Of a DNA stretch of 64,000 bases, positions 9,182 to 18,883 are shown one piece after another (position 1 is the first letter of the stretch; every line of letters starts with the position of its first letter). A model generated the notes under the pieces. That model searched no databases, was not told the DNA's origin, and saw nothing but the letters and a program-made list of their open reading frames with translations. A program made the translations under genes and the position numbers. The stretch spans positions 2,666,001 through 2,730,000 of the forward strand of contig NZ_CP019606.1 of assembly GCF_001997345.1 (NCBI RefSeq). The letters are read 5' to 3'. This DNA comes from Tessaracoccus aquimaris (lineage in GTDB: Bacteria; Actinomycetota; Actinomycetes; Propionibacteriales; Propionibacteriaceae).

Positions 9182-10540
9182 GTGACCCAAGCTGCCGTGT
9201 ACGACGATCGTGAGCTCGACCGCACACCTCCCCAGGATCTGGCGGCGGAGCAGAGCGTGCTCGGCGCCATGCTGATGTCGAAGGACGCCATCTCGGACGC
9301 CGTCGAGGTGCTCCGTGGGGTCGACTTCTACCGTCCCAACCACGAGACCATCTTCGACGCCATCGTCAACCTGTACGGCCGCGGTGAGCCGGCCGATCCG
9401 ATCACGGTGGCGGGCGAGCTTGGCAAGTCGGGTCAGTTGGCGAAGGTCGGCGGCACCATCTATCTTCACGACCTGCTCTCGAGCGTCTCGATCGCGGCCA
9501 ACGCGCCGTACTACGCAGAGATCGTGCGCGACAAGGCCGTGCTTCGCCGCCTCGTGAACGCGTCGATCCGCATCGCCCAGCTTGGCTACCAGGGTCAGGG
9601 CGAGGTCGACAAGATCGTCGACGAGGCGCAGCAGACGCTCTTCGAGGTCACCGAGAAGAAGGCCTCCGAGGACTACAAGTCGCTGCGTGAGCTGATCGAG
9701 CCGACGTTCGACGAGATCGAGTCCATCCAGAACTCCGGCGACGGACTCTCAGGAGTCCCGACCGGTTTCACGGACCTCGACCGGCTCACCAACGGCTTCC
9801 ACGGCGGCCAGATGATCATCGTCGCGGCCCGCCCGGGCGTCGGCAAGTCGACCTTCGCGCTCGACATCTGCCGCAGCGCGGCCATCCATCACAACCTGAC
9901 GGCCGCGTTCTTCTCGCTCGAGATGAGCCGCACCGAGATCGTGATGAAGGTCCTCAGCGCCGAGGCGTCCATTCCGCTGAACCGGATCCGCGGCGGTGGC
10001 GCCAAGATGGACGAGAGCGACTGGCAGCGCATCACTGACAAGGCCGCCATCCTCGGCGAGAAGAGCTTCTTCATCGACGACTCCCCCAACCTCACGATGA
10101 TGGAGATCCGGGCAAAGGCCCGCCGCCTGAAGCAGCGCAACGACCTGCAGTTGCTCGCGATCGACTACATCCAGCTGATGAGCTCCGGCAAGAAGGTCGA
10201 GTCGCGCCAGTTGGAGGTCTCCGAGTTCTCCCGTCAGATCAAGCTGCTGGCGAAGGAACTCGAGATCCCCGTCATCGCGTTGTCGCAGTTGTCGCGTAAC
10301 ACCGAGCAGCGCAAGGACGGCATCCCGCAGCTTTCGGACCTTCGAGAGTCGGGCTCGCTCGAGCAGGACGCCGACATGGTGATCATGCTGCACCGCCCGG
10401 AGATGTACTCGCAGAACCCGACCGACGACGAGCGCGGCCTGGCGACCTTCCACATCCCGAAGCACCGTAACGGCGAGACCGGCAAGATCGACGCGCTGTT
10501 CCAGGGCCACTACAGCCGCTTCACCAACGCCCCCATCTGA
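9182..10540 (+). CDS. dnaB: Replicative DNA helicase
   Basis: 452 residues from the GTG at 9182, preferred over an upstream ATG at 9149 because an exact AGGAGG (9172-9177) sits 4 bases before it and homology begins near PPQDLAAEQSVLGAML. It has the N-terminal DnaB primase-interaction domain, then the RecA-like hexameric helicase core with Walker A in ARPGVGKST and Walker B in LLAIDYIQLM. There is also a conserved SQLSRNTEQR arginine-finger region. No intein interrupts the core, unlike in some actinobacteria. It unwinds DNA at the replication fork. The upstream spacer is rich in DnaA boxes. Confidence 0.97.
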   Translation: MTQAAVYDDRELDRTPPQDLAAEQSVLGAMLMSKDAISDAVEVLRGVDFYRPNHETIFDAIVNLYGRGEPADPITVAGELGKSGQLAKVGGTIYLHDLLSSVSIAANAPYYAEIVRDKAVLRRLVNASIRIAQLGYQGQGEVDKIVDEAQQTLFEVTEKKASEDYKSLRELIEPTFDEIESIQNSGDGLSGVPTGFTDLDRLTNGFHGGQMIIVAARPGVGKSTFALDICRSAAIHHNLTAAFFSLEMSRTEIVMKVLSAEASIPLNRIRGGGAKMDESDWQRITDKAAILGEKSFFIDDSPNLTMMEIRAKARRLKQRNDLQLLAIDYIQLMSSGKKVESRQLEVSEFSRQIKLLAKELEIPVIALSQLSRNTEQRKDGIPQLSDLRESGSLEQDADMVIMLHRPEMYSQNPTDDERGLATFHIPKHRNGETGKIDALFQGHYSRFTNAPI

Positions 10541-10610
10541 GGCTTCCGCTGGCTTAGGCTGGTGCGCAGGGACGTCGGGCCAGCGTCCCCCGGATGCGCA
10601 GGAGGCCGCC

Positions 10611-11285
10611 ATGATCCCCTTCGACACCGCGGAGAACTGGGCCTACGTCGACGCCCTGACCGCCCGCTGGTTCCCTCCGCCGCAAGGCCCCGCCGCGCCG
10701 GCCGACCTGTCGACCGTCGAGGCGAGGCTGACCGCCGTGGTCCCCGGTGCGCTCTCGCCCGCCCTCGCCGAGTTGGCCACCAGGGCCGCGCGCGACGACG
10801 TGTGGAACGTGCAGGACCGCCTCCTACCGAGCGACAGATGGGCCTTCTGGAAGGACCGGCTCGTGATCGGGGAGGAGGCGCAGGGCGTCACGCAGTGGGG
10901 CATCGACCTGCAACACCTCACGGACCCCGACCCTCCCGTCGAGTACGTGGATCTGGACACCGACGAGTGGGAGGACGAGTTCGGGCGGGTCTCGGAGTTC
11001 GCGATCGTGTGGGTGCTGCTTGCGGTCAAGTTCTCGCCCGCTGACCTGCGTCGCTCCAACGGTCAGGTCGAGGACGACCCCCTCAACCGCTTCCGGGCCG
11101 CGCATCAACCGTTGCCGCTCGGTGCGACCTGGCCGGCCGACCCGACCATGTTCTACCCGCTGGACGACGCGCTCCTGGAGGTCGACGGCGACACCTGGGC
11201 CTGGCTCACGGCCCGCGACGACGCGGCTTTCGACGCCGCCACCGAGAGATTGACGGGCTTCGGCATCACGCTCGATCCCTTCTGA
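10611..11285 (+). CDS. Uncharacterised acidic protein
   Basis: 224 residues, start supported by AGGAGG 8 bases upstream. I do not recognise the family with confidence. It is rich in Trp and acidic residues (VEYVDLDTDEWEDEFGRV), has no signal peptide or membrane segment, and ends LTGFGITLDPF. The segment EFAIVWVLLAVKF resembles a buried beta-helix core. A distant SMI1/KNR4 (SUKH)-type fold is possible but unproven. Its 3' end overlaps the convergent AraC-type gene by 20 bases. Confidence 0.65.
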   Translation: MIPFDTAENWAYVDALTARWFPPPQGPAAPADLSTVEARLTAVVPGALSPALAELATRAARDDVWNVQDRLLPSDRWAFWKDRLVIGEEAQGVTQWGIDLQHLTDPDPPVEYVDLDTDEWEDEFGRVSEFAIVWVLLAVKFSPADLRRSNGQVEDDPLNRFRAAHQPLPLGATWPADPTMFYPLDDALLEVDGDTWAWLTARDDAAFDAATERLTGFGITLDPF

Positions 11286-12186
11286 GCCGCCGGTAGTCGC
11301 TGGGGCTGAGGCCGAACTCGCGGCGGAACGCCGTCGACAGCGCGAAGCCGCTCCCGTAGCCGACCTCACCCGCGATGGCGTCGAGCGGGAGCGCGCCGTC
11401 GGCGACCAGGTCCGCGGCGATGGCCAGGCGCCACGACCTGAGGTAGGCCATCACGGGTCGCCCGACGACGGAGGTGAACCGGGCGCTTGCCAGTGCGCGC
11501 GACGCGTGCGCCGCGGCCGCGAGCGTCGCGACGGTGTGGCCGTCGGCGGGCGCCTCGTGGATGCGCGCCAGCATCGGGCCGACCACGGGGTCGTCGGGTG
11601 CGGCGAGCCAGCGGGCCGCCGCCCGATTCTTGGCGGCCCACCCGCGAACGCTCTGGACGAGGAGCACTCCCACCAGCGAGGTGAGCAGCCCCTCGTGGCC
11701 GACGCCGCCGCCCGAGAGTTCGGCGGCCAGCAGGTCGGCGGACGCCCCGCCCATCGGGGCGGCGACGATGGCGCGGGGAAGCACGGCGTCCAGGGCCCGC
11801 GCGGAGGCGCCGTGGTCGGTGTAGACGCCGATCAGGAACTCGGTCCCACACGCTCCTGGCATCCCCCACGACCTGACGCCGCGGCGCCAGACCAGTTCGA
11901 GCGACTCCCCCGCGACGGTCTCGCAGCGCTGCTGCTCGTTGATCCGGATGGTCACCGGCGCGCCCTCGTCGCTCAGCACCCGGAAGGGCTCGGGCCCGCG
12001 CACGACGGCGACCTGGCCCGCGTCGACCCGCTGGCCCTCCACGATGAGTCGGCCTGCCGTGACGGCGATCACCGTCAGGCTTGACCGGTCCTCGACCGAA
12101 AGTCCCCATCGACCGGCGAGGTGGACGCGCAGGCAGGTGGGTGCGACGGCGCGAGGGCCGAGCACGAACCGCGACAGGGGATCCAT
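11266..12186 (-). CDS. AraC-family transcriptional regulator
   Basis: 306 residues. The N-terminal half is a cupin-type ligand domain (about 10-170). The C-terminal half (about 205-300) holds two helix-turn-helix motifs, ending in the AraC signature region GYGSGFALSTAFRREFGLSPSDYRR. The start ATG follows TAGGGT by 6 bases, so it is probably leaderless. It is divergent from the DUF1772 membrane protein gene, which it plausibly regulates. The effector is unknown. Confidence 0.9.
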   Translation of the reverse strand: MDPLSRFVLGPRAVAPTCLRVHLAGRWGLSVEDRSSLTVIAVTAGRLIVEGQRVDAGQVAVVRGPEPFRVLSDEGAPVTIRINEQQRCETVAGESLELVWRRGVRSWGMPGACGTEFLIGVYTDHGASARALDAVLPRAIVAAPMGGASADLLAAELSGGGVGHEGLLTSLVGVLLVQSVRGWAAKNRAAARWLAAPDDPVVGPMLARIHEAPADGHTVATLAAAAHASRALASARFTSVVGRPVMAYLRSWRLAIAADLVADGALPLDAIAGEVGYGSGFALSTAFRREFGLSPSDYRRLRRDRA

Positions 12187-12281
12187 CCGTCCACCCTAGA
12201 CGCCTGCGCATGATTCTCAGCGCCTCAACCATTCTTTCCGTCCACCGAAGACGGCAGGCTCGTCGTGTCCGAAGGAGTCAC

Positions 12282-12731
12282 ATGCAGCCCCACCTCCCCG
12301 TCACCGTCCTGGCGGCCACGGCCGCCGCCGCCACGTCCGGGATCTATCTGGCCTTCACCTCGATGGTGCTTCCCGCCCTGGCCGTTCGTCAGCCAGACGA
12401 CGCGGTCGCGACCATGCGGGCGATCAACCGGGCCGCGGTCCGGGCGCCGTTCATGTCGCTGTTCTTCGGCGGCGCGATCGCCGCGGTCGCGGCAGGGGCG
12501 CTGTCTCTGGGTCATGGCTCCACGATCGGCGCGGTGGGCGCTGCCCTCTCCCTTGCCAGTCACGTCGTCACCGTGGCGTCGAATGTGCCTCTGAACAACG
12601 CCCTCGAACGCGACCCTTCCGCTTCGTGGCAGGAGTACTCGCGGCGTTGGGGAACCTCCAACGCGCTGCGGGCCGCGTTGTCGGCCGCCGGCGCCGCCTG
12701 CCTGGCCGCCGGCCTCGTGGGGCAGCCCTGA
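12282..12731 (+). CDS. DUF1772-type small membrane protein
   Basis: 149 residues from the ATG at 12282, which has GAAGGAG upstream; in-frame starts further 5' would run into the divergent AraC promoter. There are four predicted membrane segments, and the DUF1772 pattern is visible in VASNVPLNNALE and in the C-terminal RRWGTSNALRAALSAAG. Relatives are annotated as anthrone-oxygenase-like or of unknown function. It is divergent from the AraC gene, which suggests control by that regulator. Confidence 0.8.
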   Translation: MQPHLPVTVLAATAAAATSGIYLAFTSMVLPALAVRQPDDAVATMRAINRAAVRAPFMSLFFGGAIAAVAAGALSLGHGSTIGAVGAALSLASHVVTVASNVPLNNALERDPSASWQEYSRRWGTSNALRAALSAAGAACLAAGLVGQP

Positions 12732-12783
12732 AGGATCGGCGGTCCGGTTCCGATCGGTCGGCACGGTGCTATAGGTTGCGTTC

Positions 12784-13302
12784 ATGACCTCTCCCCTGTT
12801 GGAACGCGCCCGCTACGGCACCAAGCCAGGCAAGGCCGATCACTTCCTGGGGTTCTGGCTGTCGCTGGTGATCGAGGGCCGCGGCTATGTGCGCGCCTCG
12901 GACGCCCGGCGCGCCAGGAAGACGATCGACGCGTTCGTCGCTGACACCGCGCCTGCCCTCGCAGAGGCGGGGCCGGAGGCGTACTTCGGCGAACTGCTCG
13001 ACGCGGCGCGGCTGTACTTCGGCACCACGCTGACCGACCCCGCCTACTCGTCGACGCTTTTCGGGCTCAAGCGGATCTCGAATGAGGAACTGCACGGCAA
13101 GATCGCCAACGAGGCGGCCTCGGCCCTGCAGGTCATCATCGACTCCAACCTCGAGACGGACACGGCGCGCCGGCTGCCCCAGTTGTGGGTCGAGGGCTAC
13201 CTGGAGGCCATCCCCAACGGCGCGGACGAGTTGCGTCGAGCCCTGGCGAAGCGGCCCTCGGCGTTCGACGCCGTCGGGCACCTGCTCGACCCGTTGGCGT
13301 GA
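12784..13302 (+). CDS. Uncharacterised cytosolic protein
   Basis: 172 residues, predicted all-helical and soluble, beginning MTSPLLERARYGTKPGKADHF. I do not recognise a named family. The start ATG lies 6 bases after TAGGTT (12772-12777) with no Shine-Dalgarno, so it is probably leaderless. Its stop overlaps the mutY start (GTGA), so translation of the two genes is probably coupled and they form an operon. A link to DNA repair is possible by context only. Confidence 0.75.
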   Translation: MTSPLLERARYGTKPGKADHFLGFWLSLVIEGRGYVRASDARRARKTIDAFVADTAPALAEAGPEAYFGELLDAARLYFGTTLTDPAYSSTLFGLKRISNEELHGKIANEAASALQVIIDSNLETDTARRLPQLWVEGYLEAIPNGADELRRALAKRPSAFDAVGHLLDPLA

Positions 13303-14171
13303 CCGGGGACGTCGAGGCTGTCCGCTCGGCGGTCATCACCTGGTTCGCGGACCATGCGAGGGCGCTGCCGTGGCGCGACGCGGCGACGACGCCCTGGGGT
13401 GTGCTTGTCAGCGAGATCATGCTGCAGCAGACGCCCGCGGCCCGCGTCGAGGCTCCGTGGCGGGACTGGATGCTTCGCTGGCCGACGCCCCGCGACCTGG
13501 CAGAGGCCCCAATGGACGAGGTGTTGAGGGCGTGGGGTCGGCTCGGCTACCCGCGGCGGGCGCTGCGACTGCGCGAGGCGGCGGCCACGATCGTCGACCT
13601 GCACGGCGGGGTCGTCCCGGACGACGAGTCAGCCCTCCTTGCGCTCCCTGGGGTCGGCGCCTACACCGCTGCGGCGGTGCGGGCGTTCGCGTTCGGAAGG
13701 CGGTCTTTGGTGCTCGACGTGAACGTCCGCCGGGTGCTGGCGCGAGTGGCCGACGGCGTCGAGCATCCGGCGCGGCACGAGACCGCGGCGGAGCGTCGGG
13801 CGGCGATGGCGTGGGTGCCGGACGGCGACGCGGAGGCCGCCGCCTGGTCGGCCGCCGCGATGGAGTTGGGCGCGACGGTCTGCACGGCCCGCTCTCCCGA
13901 GTGCAGGGCCTGCCCGGTGGCCGGGCAGTGCGCCTGGCTTGCTGCGGGTCGTCCCGCGTGGCAGGGCCCGGCGCGGGTCGCCCAGCCGTGGGAGGGGACC
14001 GACCGGCAGTGCAGGGGTCGCATCATGGGCGCCCTGCGCGGGTCTCGCGAACCGGTGCCGCTCGCTGAGTTCGCCTGGTCCGACGAGGACCAGTTGGCCC
14101 GCTGCGTCGCGTCGTTGGTCTCCGACGGGCTGGCGGTCGCCACGCCCGCCGGGCTGAGCCTGCCCCGCTAG
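13299..14171 (+). CDS. mutY: A/G-specific adenine glycosylase
   Basis: 290 residues from a GTG that overlaps the previous stop. It removes adenine mispaired with 8-oxoguanine. The helix-hairpin-helix is LPGVGAYTAAAV, the catalytic Asp is in VLDVNVRRVLARV, the active-site Glu region is SEIMLQQTPAARV, and the 4Fe-4S cluster cysteines are spaced C-x6-C-x2-C-x5-C in CTARSPECRACPVAGQC. The NUDIX-like C-terminal 8-oxoG recognition domain found in E. coli MutY is missing, as is common in actinobacterial forms. Confidence 0.93.
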   Translation: MTGDVEAVRSAVITWFADHARALPWRDAATTPWGVLVSEIMLQQTPAARVEAPWRDWMLRWPTPRDLAEAPMDEVLRAWGRLGYPRRALRLREAAATIVDLHGGVVPDDESALLALPGVGAYTAAAVRAFAFGRRSLVLDVNVRRVLARVADGVEHPARHETAAERRAAMAWVPDGDAEAAAWSAAAMELGATVCTARSPECRACPVAGQCAWLAAGRPAWQGPARVAQPWEGTDRQCRGRIMGALRGSREPVPLAEFAWSDEDQLARCVASLVSDGLAVATPAGLSLPR

Positions 14172-14187
14172 CCCTCGCGAGCGGCGT

Positions 14188-14976
14188 TCGTCGAGCCTGT
14201 CGAGACGTCCGAAACCCGCTCGGCGCACCGACCGTTCGTCGAGCCTGTCGAGACGTCCGAAACACGCTCGGCGCACGGACCCTTCGACCAGCTCAGGGAA
14301 CGGCACCACGACAAGCTCAGGGACCGGCCTACCGTTCGTCGAGCTTGTCGAGACGTCCGAAACACGCTCGGCGCACCGACCGTTCGTCGAGCCTGTCGAG
14401 ACTTCCGAAACCACCAACCTCCCCGAACCCACGGACCCTTCGACGGGCTCAGGGAACGGCCCACCGATCGTCGAGCCTGTCGAGACGTCCGAAACCCGCT
14501 CGGCGCACGGACCCTTCGACGAGCTCAGGGAACAGCACCACGACAGGCTCAGGGAACGACCCACCGTTCGTCGAGCCTGTCGAGACGTCCGAAGCACGCT
14601 CGGCGCACGGACCCTTCGACGAGCTCAGGGAGCGGCACCACGACAGGCTCAGGGAACGACCCACCGTTCGTCGAGCTTGTCGAGACGTCCGAAACCACCA
14701 ACCTCCCCCGAACCCACGGACCCTTCGACGAGCTCAGGGAACGGCCCACCGATCGTCGAGCCTGTCGAGACGTCCGAAACCCGCTCGGCGCACGGACCCT
14801 TCGACAAGCTCAGGGAACGGCACCACGACAGGCTCCGGGGCGCCGGCCCACCGTTCGTCGAGCCTGTCGAGACGTCCGAAACACGCTCGGCGCACGGACC
14901 CTTCGACAAGCTCAGGGAACGGCACCACGACAGGCTCAGGGGCACCGGCCCACCGGCCGTCGAGCCTGTCGACGCG
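14188..14976. repeat. Tandem array of intergenic repeats (family R1)
   Basis: About nine copies of a unit that begins GTTCGTCGAGCCTGTCGAGA and runs through CGTCCGAAAC(A/C)CGCTCGGCGCAC, most followed by CCCTTCGACRAGCTCAGGGA and ACGACAGGCTCAGG. Periods are about 47, 85 and 100 bases depending on which sub-blocks are present. Starts fall near 14188, 14233, 14335, 14382, 14467, 14566, 14665, 14751 and 14852, and a partial copy lies near 14958. A single copy also occurs at 18371-18400. The array fills the gap between mutY and a HAD gene and keeps frames open on both strands without coding for a recognisable protein. Confidence 0.9.
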
Positions 14977-15077
14977 CGTCGCCGCGCTACCCGGGGCAGG
15001 CGGTTCTGGACCACCGCGACCGGGTCGAGGGTTACGCGGAGAGTTCCAAACCGGGGGTGGCTCGTTACGATGGCACC

Positions 15078-15722
15078 ATGCGCTTCGAGGTGGATGCCAT
15101 CCTTTTCGACATCGACGGGACGCTGGTCGACTCGACCGCCGTCGTCGAACGGACCTGGCGGTTGTGGTGCGACGTGCACGACGTGGACGTCGACGAACTG
15201 CTGAGCGTCAGCCACGGCAGGCGCAGCGAGGACACCATCGCCGACTTCCTGCCCCCCGAGCGGATCCCCGAGTCGCTGGCCTTCCTCGACTCGCTCGAGG
15301 AGGACGACCTCAGCGACGTCGTGGCCCTCCCCGCCACCGGAGACCTGCTCGCCTCGCTTCCCCTGGACAGGTGGGCGGTCGTGACGTCGGGGAACCGGTC
15401 GCTGATGCAGGCACGACTCAGGACCGCAGGGCTTCCGATCCCGCCCGTGATGGTGACCGCCGAGGACGTCTCCAACGGCAAGCCCGACCCGCAGTGCTAC
15501 CTGCTCGCGGCCGAGCGCCTCGGCTTCACGCCCGGGCGCTGCCTGGTGGTGGAGGACGCGCCTGCAGGCATCCACGCCGGCCTGGCCGCCGGGGGCCCGG
15601 TGCTTGGCGTCGCGACCTCGCACCCGGCCGACGCGGTAGCCGACGCGACGGCAGTGGTCACCGACCTCACCTCCGTGACGGTCGCCGTCACCCCGGAGGG
15701 CCTGGTCGTCGAGACCTCCTAG
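15078..15722 (+). CDS. HAD-superfamily phosphatase (sugar-phosphatase-like, subfamily IA)
   Basis: 214 residues from the ATG at 15078, which lies 6 bases after TACGAT (15066-15071), indicating a leaderless start. Motif I is FDIDGTLVDST with the nucleophile and acid/base Asp pair, motif II is VVTSGN, the Lys is in NGKPDPQCY and motif IV is VVEDAPAGIHAG. The pattern fits GPP/sugar-phosphate phosphatases that hydrolyse small phospho-sugars or glycerol phosphate in the cytosol. The exact substrate cannot be read from sequence. It lies just after the R1 repeat array. Confidence 0.87.
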   Translation: MRFEVDAILFDIDGTLVDSTAVVERTWRLWCDVHDVDVDELLSVSHGRRSEDTIADFLPPERIPESLAFLDSLEEDDLSDVVALPATGDLLASLPLDRWAVVTSGNRSLMQARLRTAGLPIPPVMVTAEDVSNGKPDPQCYLLAAERLGFTPGRCLVVEDAPAGIHAGLAAGGPVLGVATSHPADAVADATAVVTDLTSVTVAVTPEGLVVETS

Positions 15723-15762
15723 CGACGCCGCCGCCCGGCGAATGCGGTGGTCGGGTCACGAG

Positions 15763-16107
15763 TCAGCCGGCCACGGCGCCGCGCGGGGCGTACATGATGA
15801 TCCCGACGCCGACCAGGCAGATCAGTGCGCCGACGACGTCCCAGCGATCCGGGCGGAAGCCGTCTGCAACCATGCCCCACAGCAGCGAGCCCACGATGAA
15901 CACGCCCCCGTAGGCCGCAAGGATGCGGCCGAAGTTCGCGTCCGGCTGCAGCGTCGCGACGGCCCCGTAGAGGCCAAGCGCGATCACTCCCCCGCCGATC
16001 CACACCCAGCCGCGGTGCTCGCGGATGCCCTGCCACACGAGCCAGGCGCCGCCGATCTCCAGCAGGGCCGCGGCCACGAACAGCGCGGCGGAGCGCAGGG
16101 TCAGCAC
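15763..16107 (-). CDS. UPF0060 (YnfA) family inner-membrane protein
   Basis: 114 residues with four membrane helices, matching YnfA length and pattern ([43 protein letters not shown], ending [11 protein letters not shown]). Some YnfA homologues act as SMR-like drug-efflux proteins; function here is unknown. It starts 5 bases after the stop of the upstream NCS1 permease, so the two genes are co-transcribed. Confidence 0.9.
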   Translation of the reverse strand: MLTLRSAALFVAAALLEIGGAWLVWQGIREHRGWVWIGGGVIALGLYGAVATLQPDANFGRILAAYGGVFIVGSLLWGMVADGFRPDRWDVVGALICLVGVGIIMYAPRGAVAG

Positions 16108-16111
16108 CGGG

Positions 16112-17536
16112 CTACTGCTGACGGCGGACCCGGCCGCCGCACAGGATCCAGTAGCCGAAGAAGCCGATCAGGATCGCGACGAGCACGCCGAGGTTCGAGT
16201 ACGCCCAGGCGCCCTCCTTGCCCCCCAGCGGGCCGAGCAGGTAGCCCTGCCACTTGGTGAAGTCGGCCATCGTGTTGGTGACCAGTCCCCAGCCGATGAT
16301 CGAGCCGACCACCATCAGGGTCACCGCGACCCAGTTGACGGACCCGTAGATGCCGCGGGAGTCGAAGAGCGCCTCGTCGTGGTACCCCTGGCGTCGCAGC
16401 ATCAGGTCCGCGAGGAAGATGCCGACCCACACCGCGAGCGGCACCCCGAGCGTGATCAGGAAGCCCTGGAAGGGGCCGATGAAGTTGGTCGCGACCCACA
16501 CGGCATAGATGGTGCCGATGACCATCAGGACGCCGTCGAGCGCCGCCGCCTGCCAGCGCTTGACGGGCAGGCCGAGCGCGAGCAGCGTAAGGCCAGAGGA
16601 GTAGATGTCGAGCACCGCGCCGCCGACGAGGCCGAGGATCGCGACGATGACGAACGGGATCAGGAACCACAGCGGCAGGATCTGGGTGAGCGCGCCGATC
16701 GGGTCGAGGTTGACCGCTTCGCTGAGCTTGGGGTCAGAGCCGGCCAGGAAGAGACCGTAGATGACAAGGACGATGGGGGCGACCGACGCGCCGAACGTCG
16801 TCCAGCCGACCACGCCGACGCTTGAGGAGGAGCGCGGCAGGTACCGGGAGTAGTCGGAGGCCGAGTTGGCCCAGGAGAGGCCGAAGCCGGTGATCGCGAG
16901 CACGAGGGCCCCGAGCACCGCCTGGAACGGTCCGGACGGGATCGCCGTGACGGCCGCGACGTCGATGTGCTGGATGGTCAGCGCGATGTAGATCACCGTC
17001 AGGATCGCGGTGGCCCAGGTGATCCACGTCTGGACCTTCATGATCGCGTCGAAGCCGAGGATGCCCGCCGCGACGATGATGGCGGCGATGATCAGGAAGG
17101 AGACGATCAGCGACACGTTGCCAGAGGCCCAGCCGAGCCTGCCAAGAACCGTGTTGGTGGCCTTCGTGGCGAGGGTCACGAGCACGATCTCCCAGCCGAC
17201 CAGGATCAGGTACCCGATCACCGACGGCAGCGCGTTGCCGTGCACGCCGAACGCGGCGCGCGACAGGATCATGGTGGGCGCAGACCCGACCTTTCCCGCC
17301 AGCGAGGAGAAGCCGACGAGCAGGAACGACGCGATGACGCCGATCACGCCCGCGATGGTCGCCTGCCAGAAGGAGATCCCGAACCCGAGGAACCACACGC
17401 CGTAGGGGATCGCCAGGATGGAGATGTTGGCGGCGAACCAGGGCATGAACAGGTCGCTGGGCTTTCCCTTGCGCTCGTCCTCAGCGATCACATTGATGCC
17501 GTTGACCTCGATGGAGGTCGCGGAGTTTTCGGTCAT
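16112..17536 (-). CDS. NCS1-family nucleobase permease (cytosine permease-like)
   Basis: 474 residues from the ATG at 17536 with AAGGAG just upstream. There are twelve predicted membrane helices. The NCS1 core is visible in [20 protein letters not shown], in [15 protein letters not shown] (helix 3 region), and in [16 protein letters not shown], which is typical of CodB-like purine or cytosine permeases. It probably imports a nucleobase or related compound with a cation. No deaminase gene is adjacent. It heads a two-gene unit with the YnfA-type gene. Confidence 0.88.
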   Translation of the reverse strand: MTENSATSIEVNGINVIAEDERKGKPSDLFMPWFAANISILAIPYGVWFLGFGISFWQATIAGVIGVIASFLLVGFSSLAGKVGSAPTMILSRAAFGVHGNALPSVIGYLILVGWEIVLVTLATKATNTVLGRLGWASGNVSLIVSFLIIAAIIVAAGILGFDAIMKVQTWITWATAILTVIYIALTIQHIDVAAVTAIPSGPFQAVLGALVLAITGFGLSWANSASDYSRYLPRSSSSVGVVGWTTFGASVAPIVLVIYGLFLAGSDPKLSEAVNLDPIGALTQILPLWFLIPFVIVAILGLVGGAVLDIYSSGLTLLALGLPVKRWQAAALDGVLMVIGTIYAVWVATNFIGPFQGFLITLGVPLAVWVGIFLADLMLRRQGYHDEALFDSRGIYGSVNWVAVTLMVVGSIIGWGLVTNTMADFTKWQGYLLGPLGGKEGAWAYSNLGVLVAILIGFFGYWILCGGRVRRQQ

Positions 17537-17662
17537 GGTCGGCTCCTTTCTGGGGCACAAACCTAGACCCCCCAGGGTGACCTGGGAAGGATTTGCGCAT
17601 CGGGGCGACGCGCGCCGCCCGCACCAGCCCCGCCTGACAGGCCCACGGCTTAGGATCGGGAC

Positions 17663-18259
17663 ATGATCCAAGCAGTCGTGTTTGACCTCGGCGAGGTTCT
17701 CGCCTCACCTCCCTCACTGCTGCCGGGGCACGCCGCACGGCTCGGCGTCGAGGAGTCGGCCCTGCGTGCGCACTACTGGGACGGTCGGCCGGACTACGAC
17801 GCCGGCTCCTCCGACGCGGACTACTGGGGGCCGCTCCTGGAGCGCCTCGGAGTGGACGCGACGCCGGAACTGATCGACGACACGGCAAGGTACGACGCGA
17901 GTTGCTGGAGCGAACTGCGCGCGACCGCCCGACAGTTGCTGCGCGACGTGCGGGGTGCGGGGACCACCGTCGCGATCCTGTCGAACGCGCCGGTCGCCAT
18001 GAAGGTCGCAGCGGACACCGCGCCTTGGCGCGAGGACGTGCACCACCTGTTCATCTCGGGAACGCTCGGCGTCGTGAAGCCCGACCACGACATCTACCGT
18101 CACGTCGAGCGGAGGCTCGGGCTGGAGGGCCGCGAGATCGCCTTCGTAGACGACCGGCTACCCAACGTCGAGGCGGCCGCCGAACTCGGCTGGCAGGCCC
18201 ACCATTGGGTCAGCGACGCCGACACGCGCGTCTGGCTGGTCGGCCTCGGCGTCATCTGA
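17663..18259 (+). CDS. HAD-IA family hydrolase (YihX-like)
   Basis: 198 residues. Motif I reads FDLGEVL, so the usual second Asp is Gly, as in YihX-type glucose-1-phosphatases and epoxide-hydrolase-type HADs. Other motifs are ILSNAP, GVVKPDHDIYRHV and FVDDRLPNVEAA. It is probably a cytosolic phosphatase with an unknown small substrate. The ATG is 6 bases after TAGGAT (17651-17656), giving a leaderless start. It is divergent from the NCS1 permease. Confidence 0.85.
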   Translation: MIQAVVFDLGEVLASPPSLLPGHAARLGVEESALRAHYWDGRPDYDAGSSDADYWGPLLERLGVDATPELIDDTARYDASCWSELRATARQLLRDVRGAGTTVAILSNAPVAMKVAADTAPWREDVHHLFISGTLGVVKPDHDIYRHVERRLGLEGREIAFVDDRLPNVEAAAELGWQAHHWVSDADTRVWLVGLGVI

Positions 18260-18272
18260 CGCGTCGGGGGCG

Positions 18273-18875
18273 TTGATTGAGCCAGCCGCGGCGACGCAGT
18301 CGCCCGCCGCTGCGTCGAAATCCTCGCGAGGCCGGACAGGGACACCGGTCCGACCGAACTCGGGACCCGCTCGTCGAGCCTGTCGAGACGTCCGAAACCG
18401 CGAATCAACCGGCCAGCCCGGCGCGCCTCCCGGCCGCTGAACGGGTACCGCGGTCAGGTGCCGGTTGGTTTCGACGCGACACGCGCGGGGCTCCGCCCCG
18501 ACGGTCGGCTCAACCAGCGGCCGTTGATTGAGCCAGCCGCGGCGACGCAGTCGCCCGCCGCTGCGTCGAAATCCACGCGAGGCCGGACACGGACTGGAGT
18601 CCCGCTGCTGGGCACAGGAGGTTTCGACCGAAGAAGTCCGCTGACGCGTCCTTCTTGGCTCAACCAGCGGCTCCGCCCCGACGGTCGGCTCAACCAGCGG
18701 CCGTTGATTGAGCCAGCCGCGGCGACGCAGTCGCCCGCCGCTGCGTCGAAATCCACGCGAGGCCGGACACGGACTGGAATCCCGCTGCCGGGCGCAGGAG
18801 GTTTCGACCGAAGAAGTCCGCTGACGCGTCCTTCTTGGCTCAACCAGCGGCTCCGCCCCGACGGTCGGCTCAACC
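18273..18875. repeat. Repeat block R2 including a 180-base tandem duplication
   Basis: Three copies of TTGATTGAGCCAGCCGCGGC followed by GACGCAGTCGCCCGCCGCTG start near 18273, 18523 and 18703. Positions 18491-18670 and 18671-18850 are a 180-base tandem duplication with three differences by eye, plus a partial third unit from 18851. Each unit carries hairpin-forming elements bounded by GGTTTCGAC and GGCTCAACC. One R1 unit sits at 18371. The block lies between the convergent HAD and sortase genes and has no coding signal. Confidence 0.88.
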
Positions 18876-18883
18876 CGCAGGCC

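Noticed and set aside
14188-14976. Possible CRISPR array
   Set aside because: Units are of unequal length, have modular conserved sub-blocks rather than unique spacers, and there are no cas genes nearby.
14345-15913. Long frames through the R1 repeat array, with SerArgArgProLys-type repeats
   Set aside because: The repetitive translation mirrors non-coding repeats and continues into the HAD gene in the wrong frame; frames are open on both strands.
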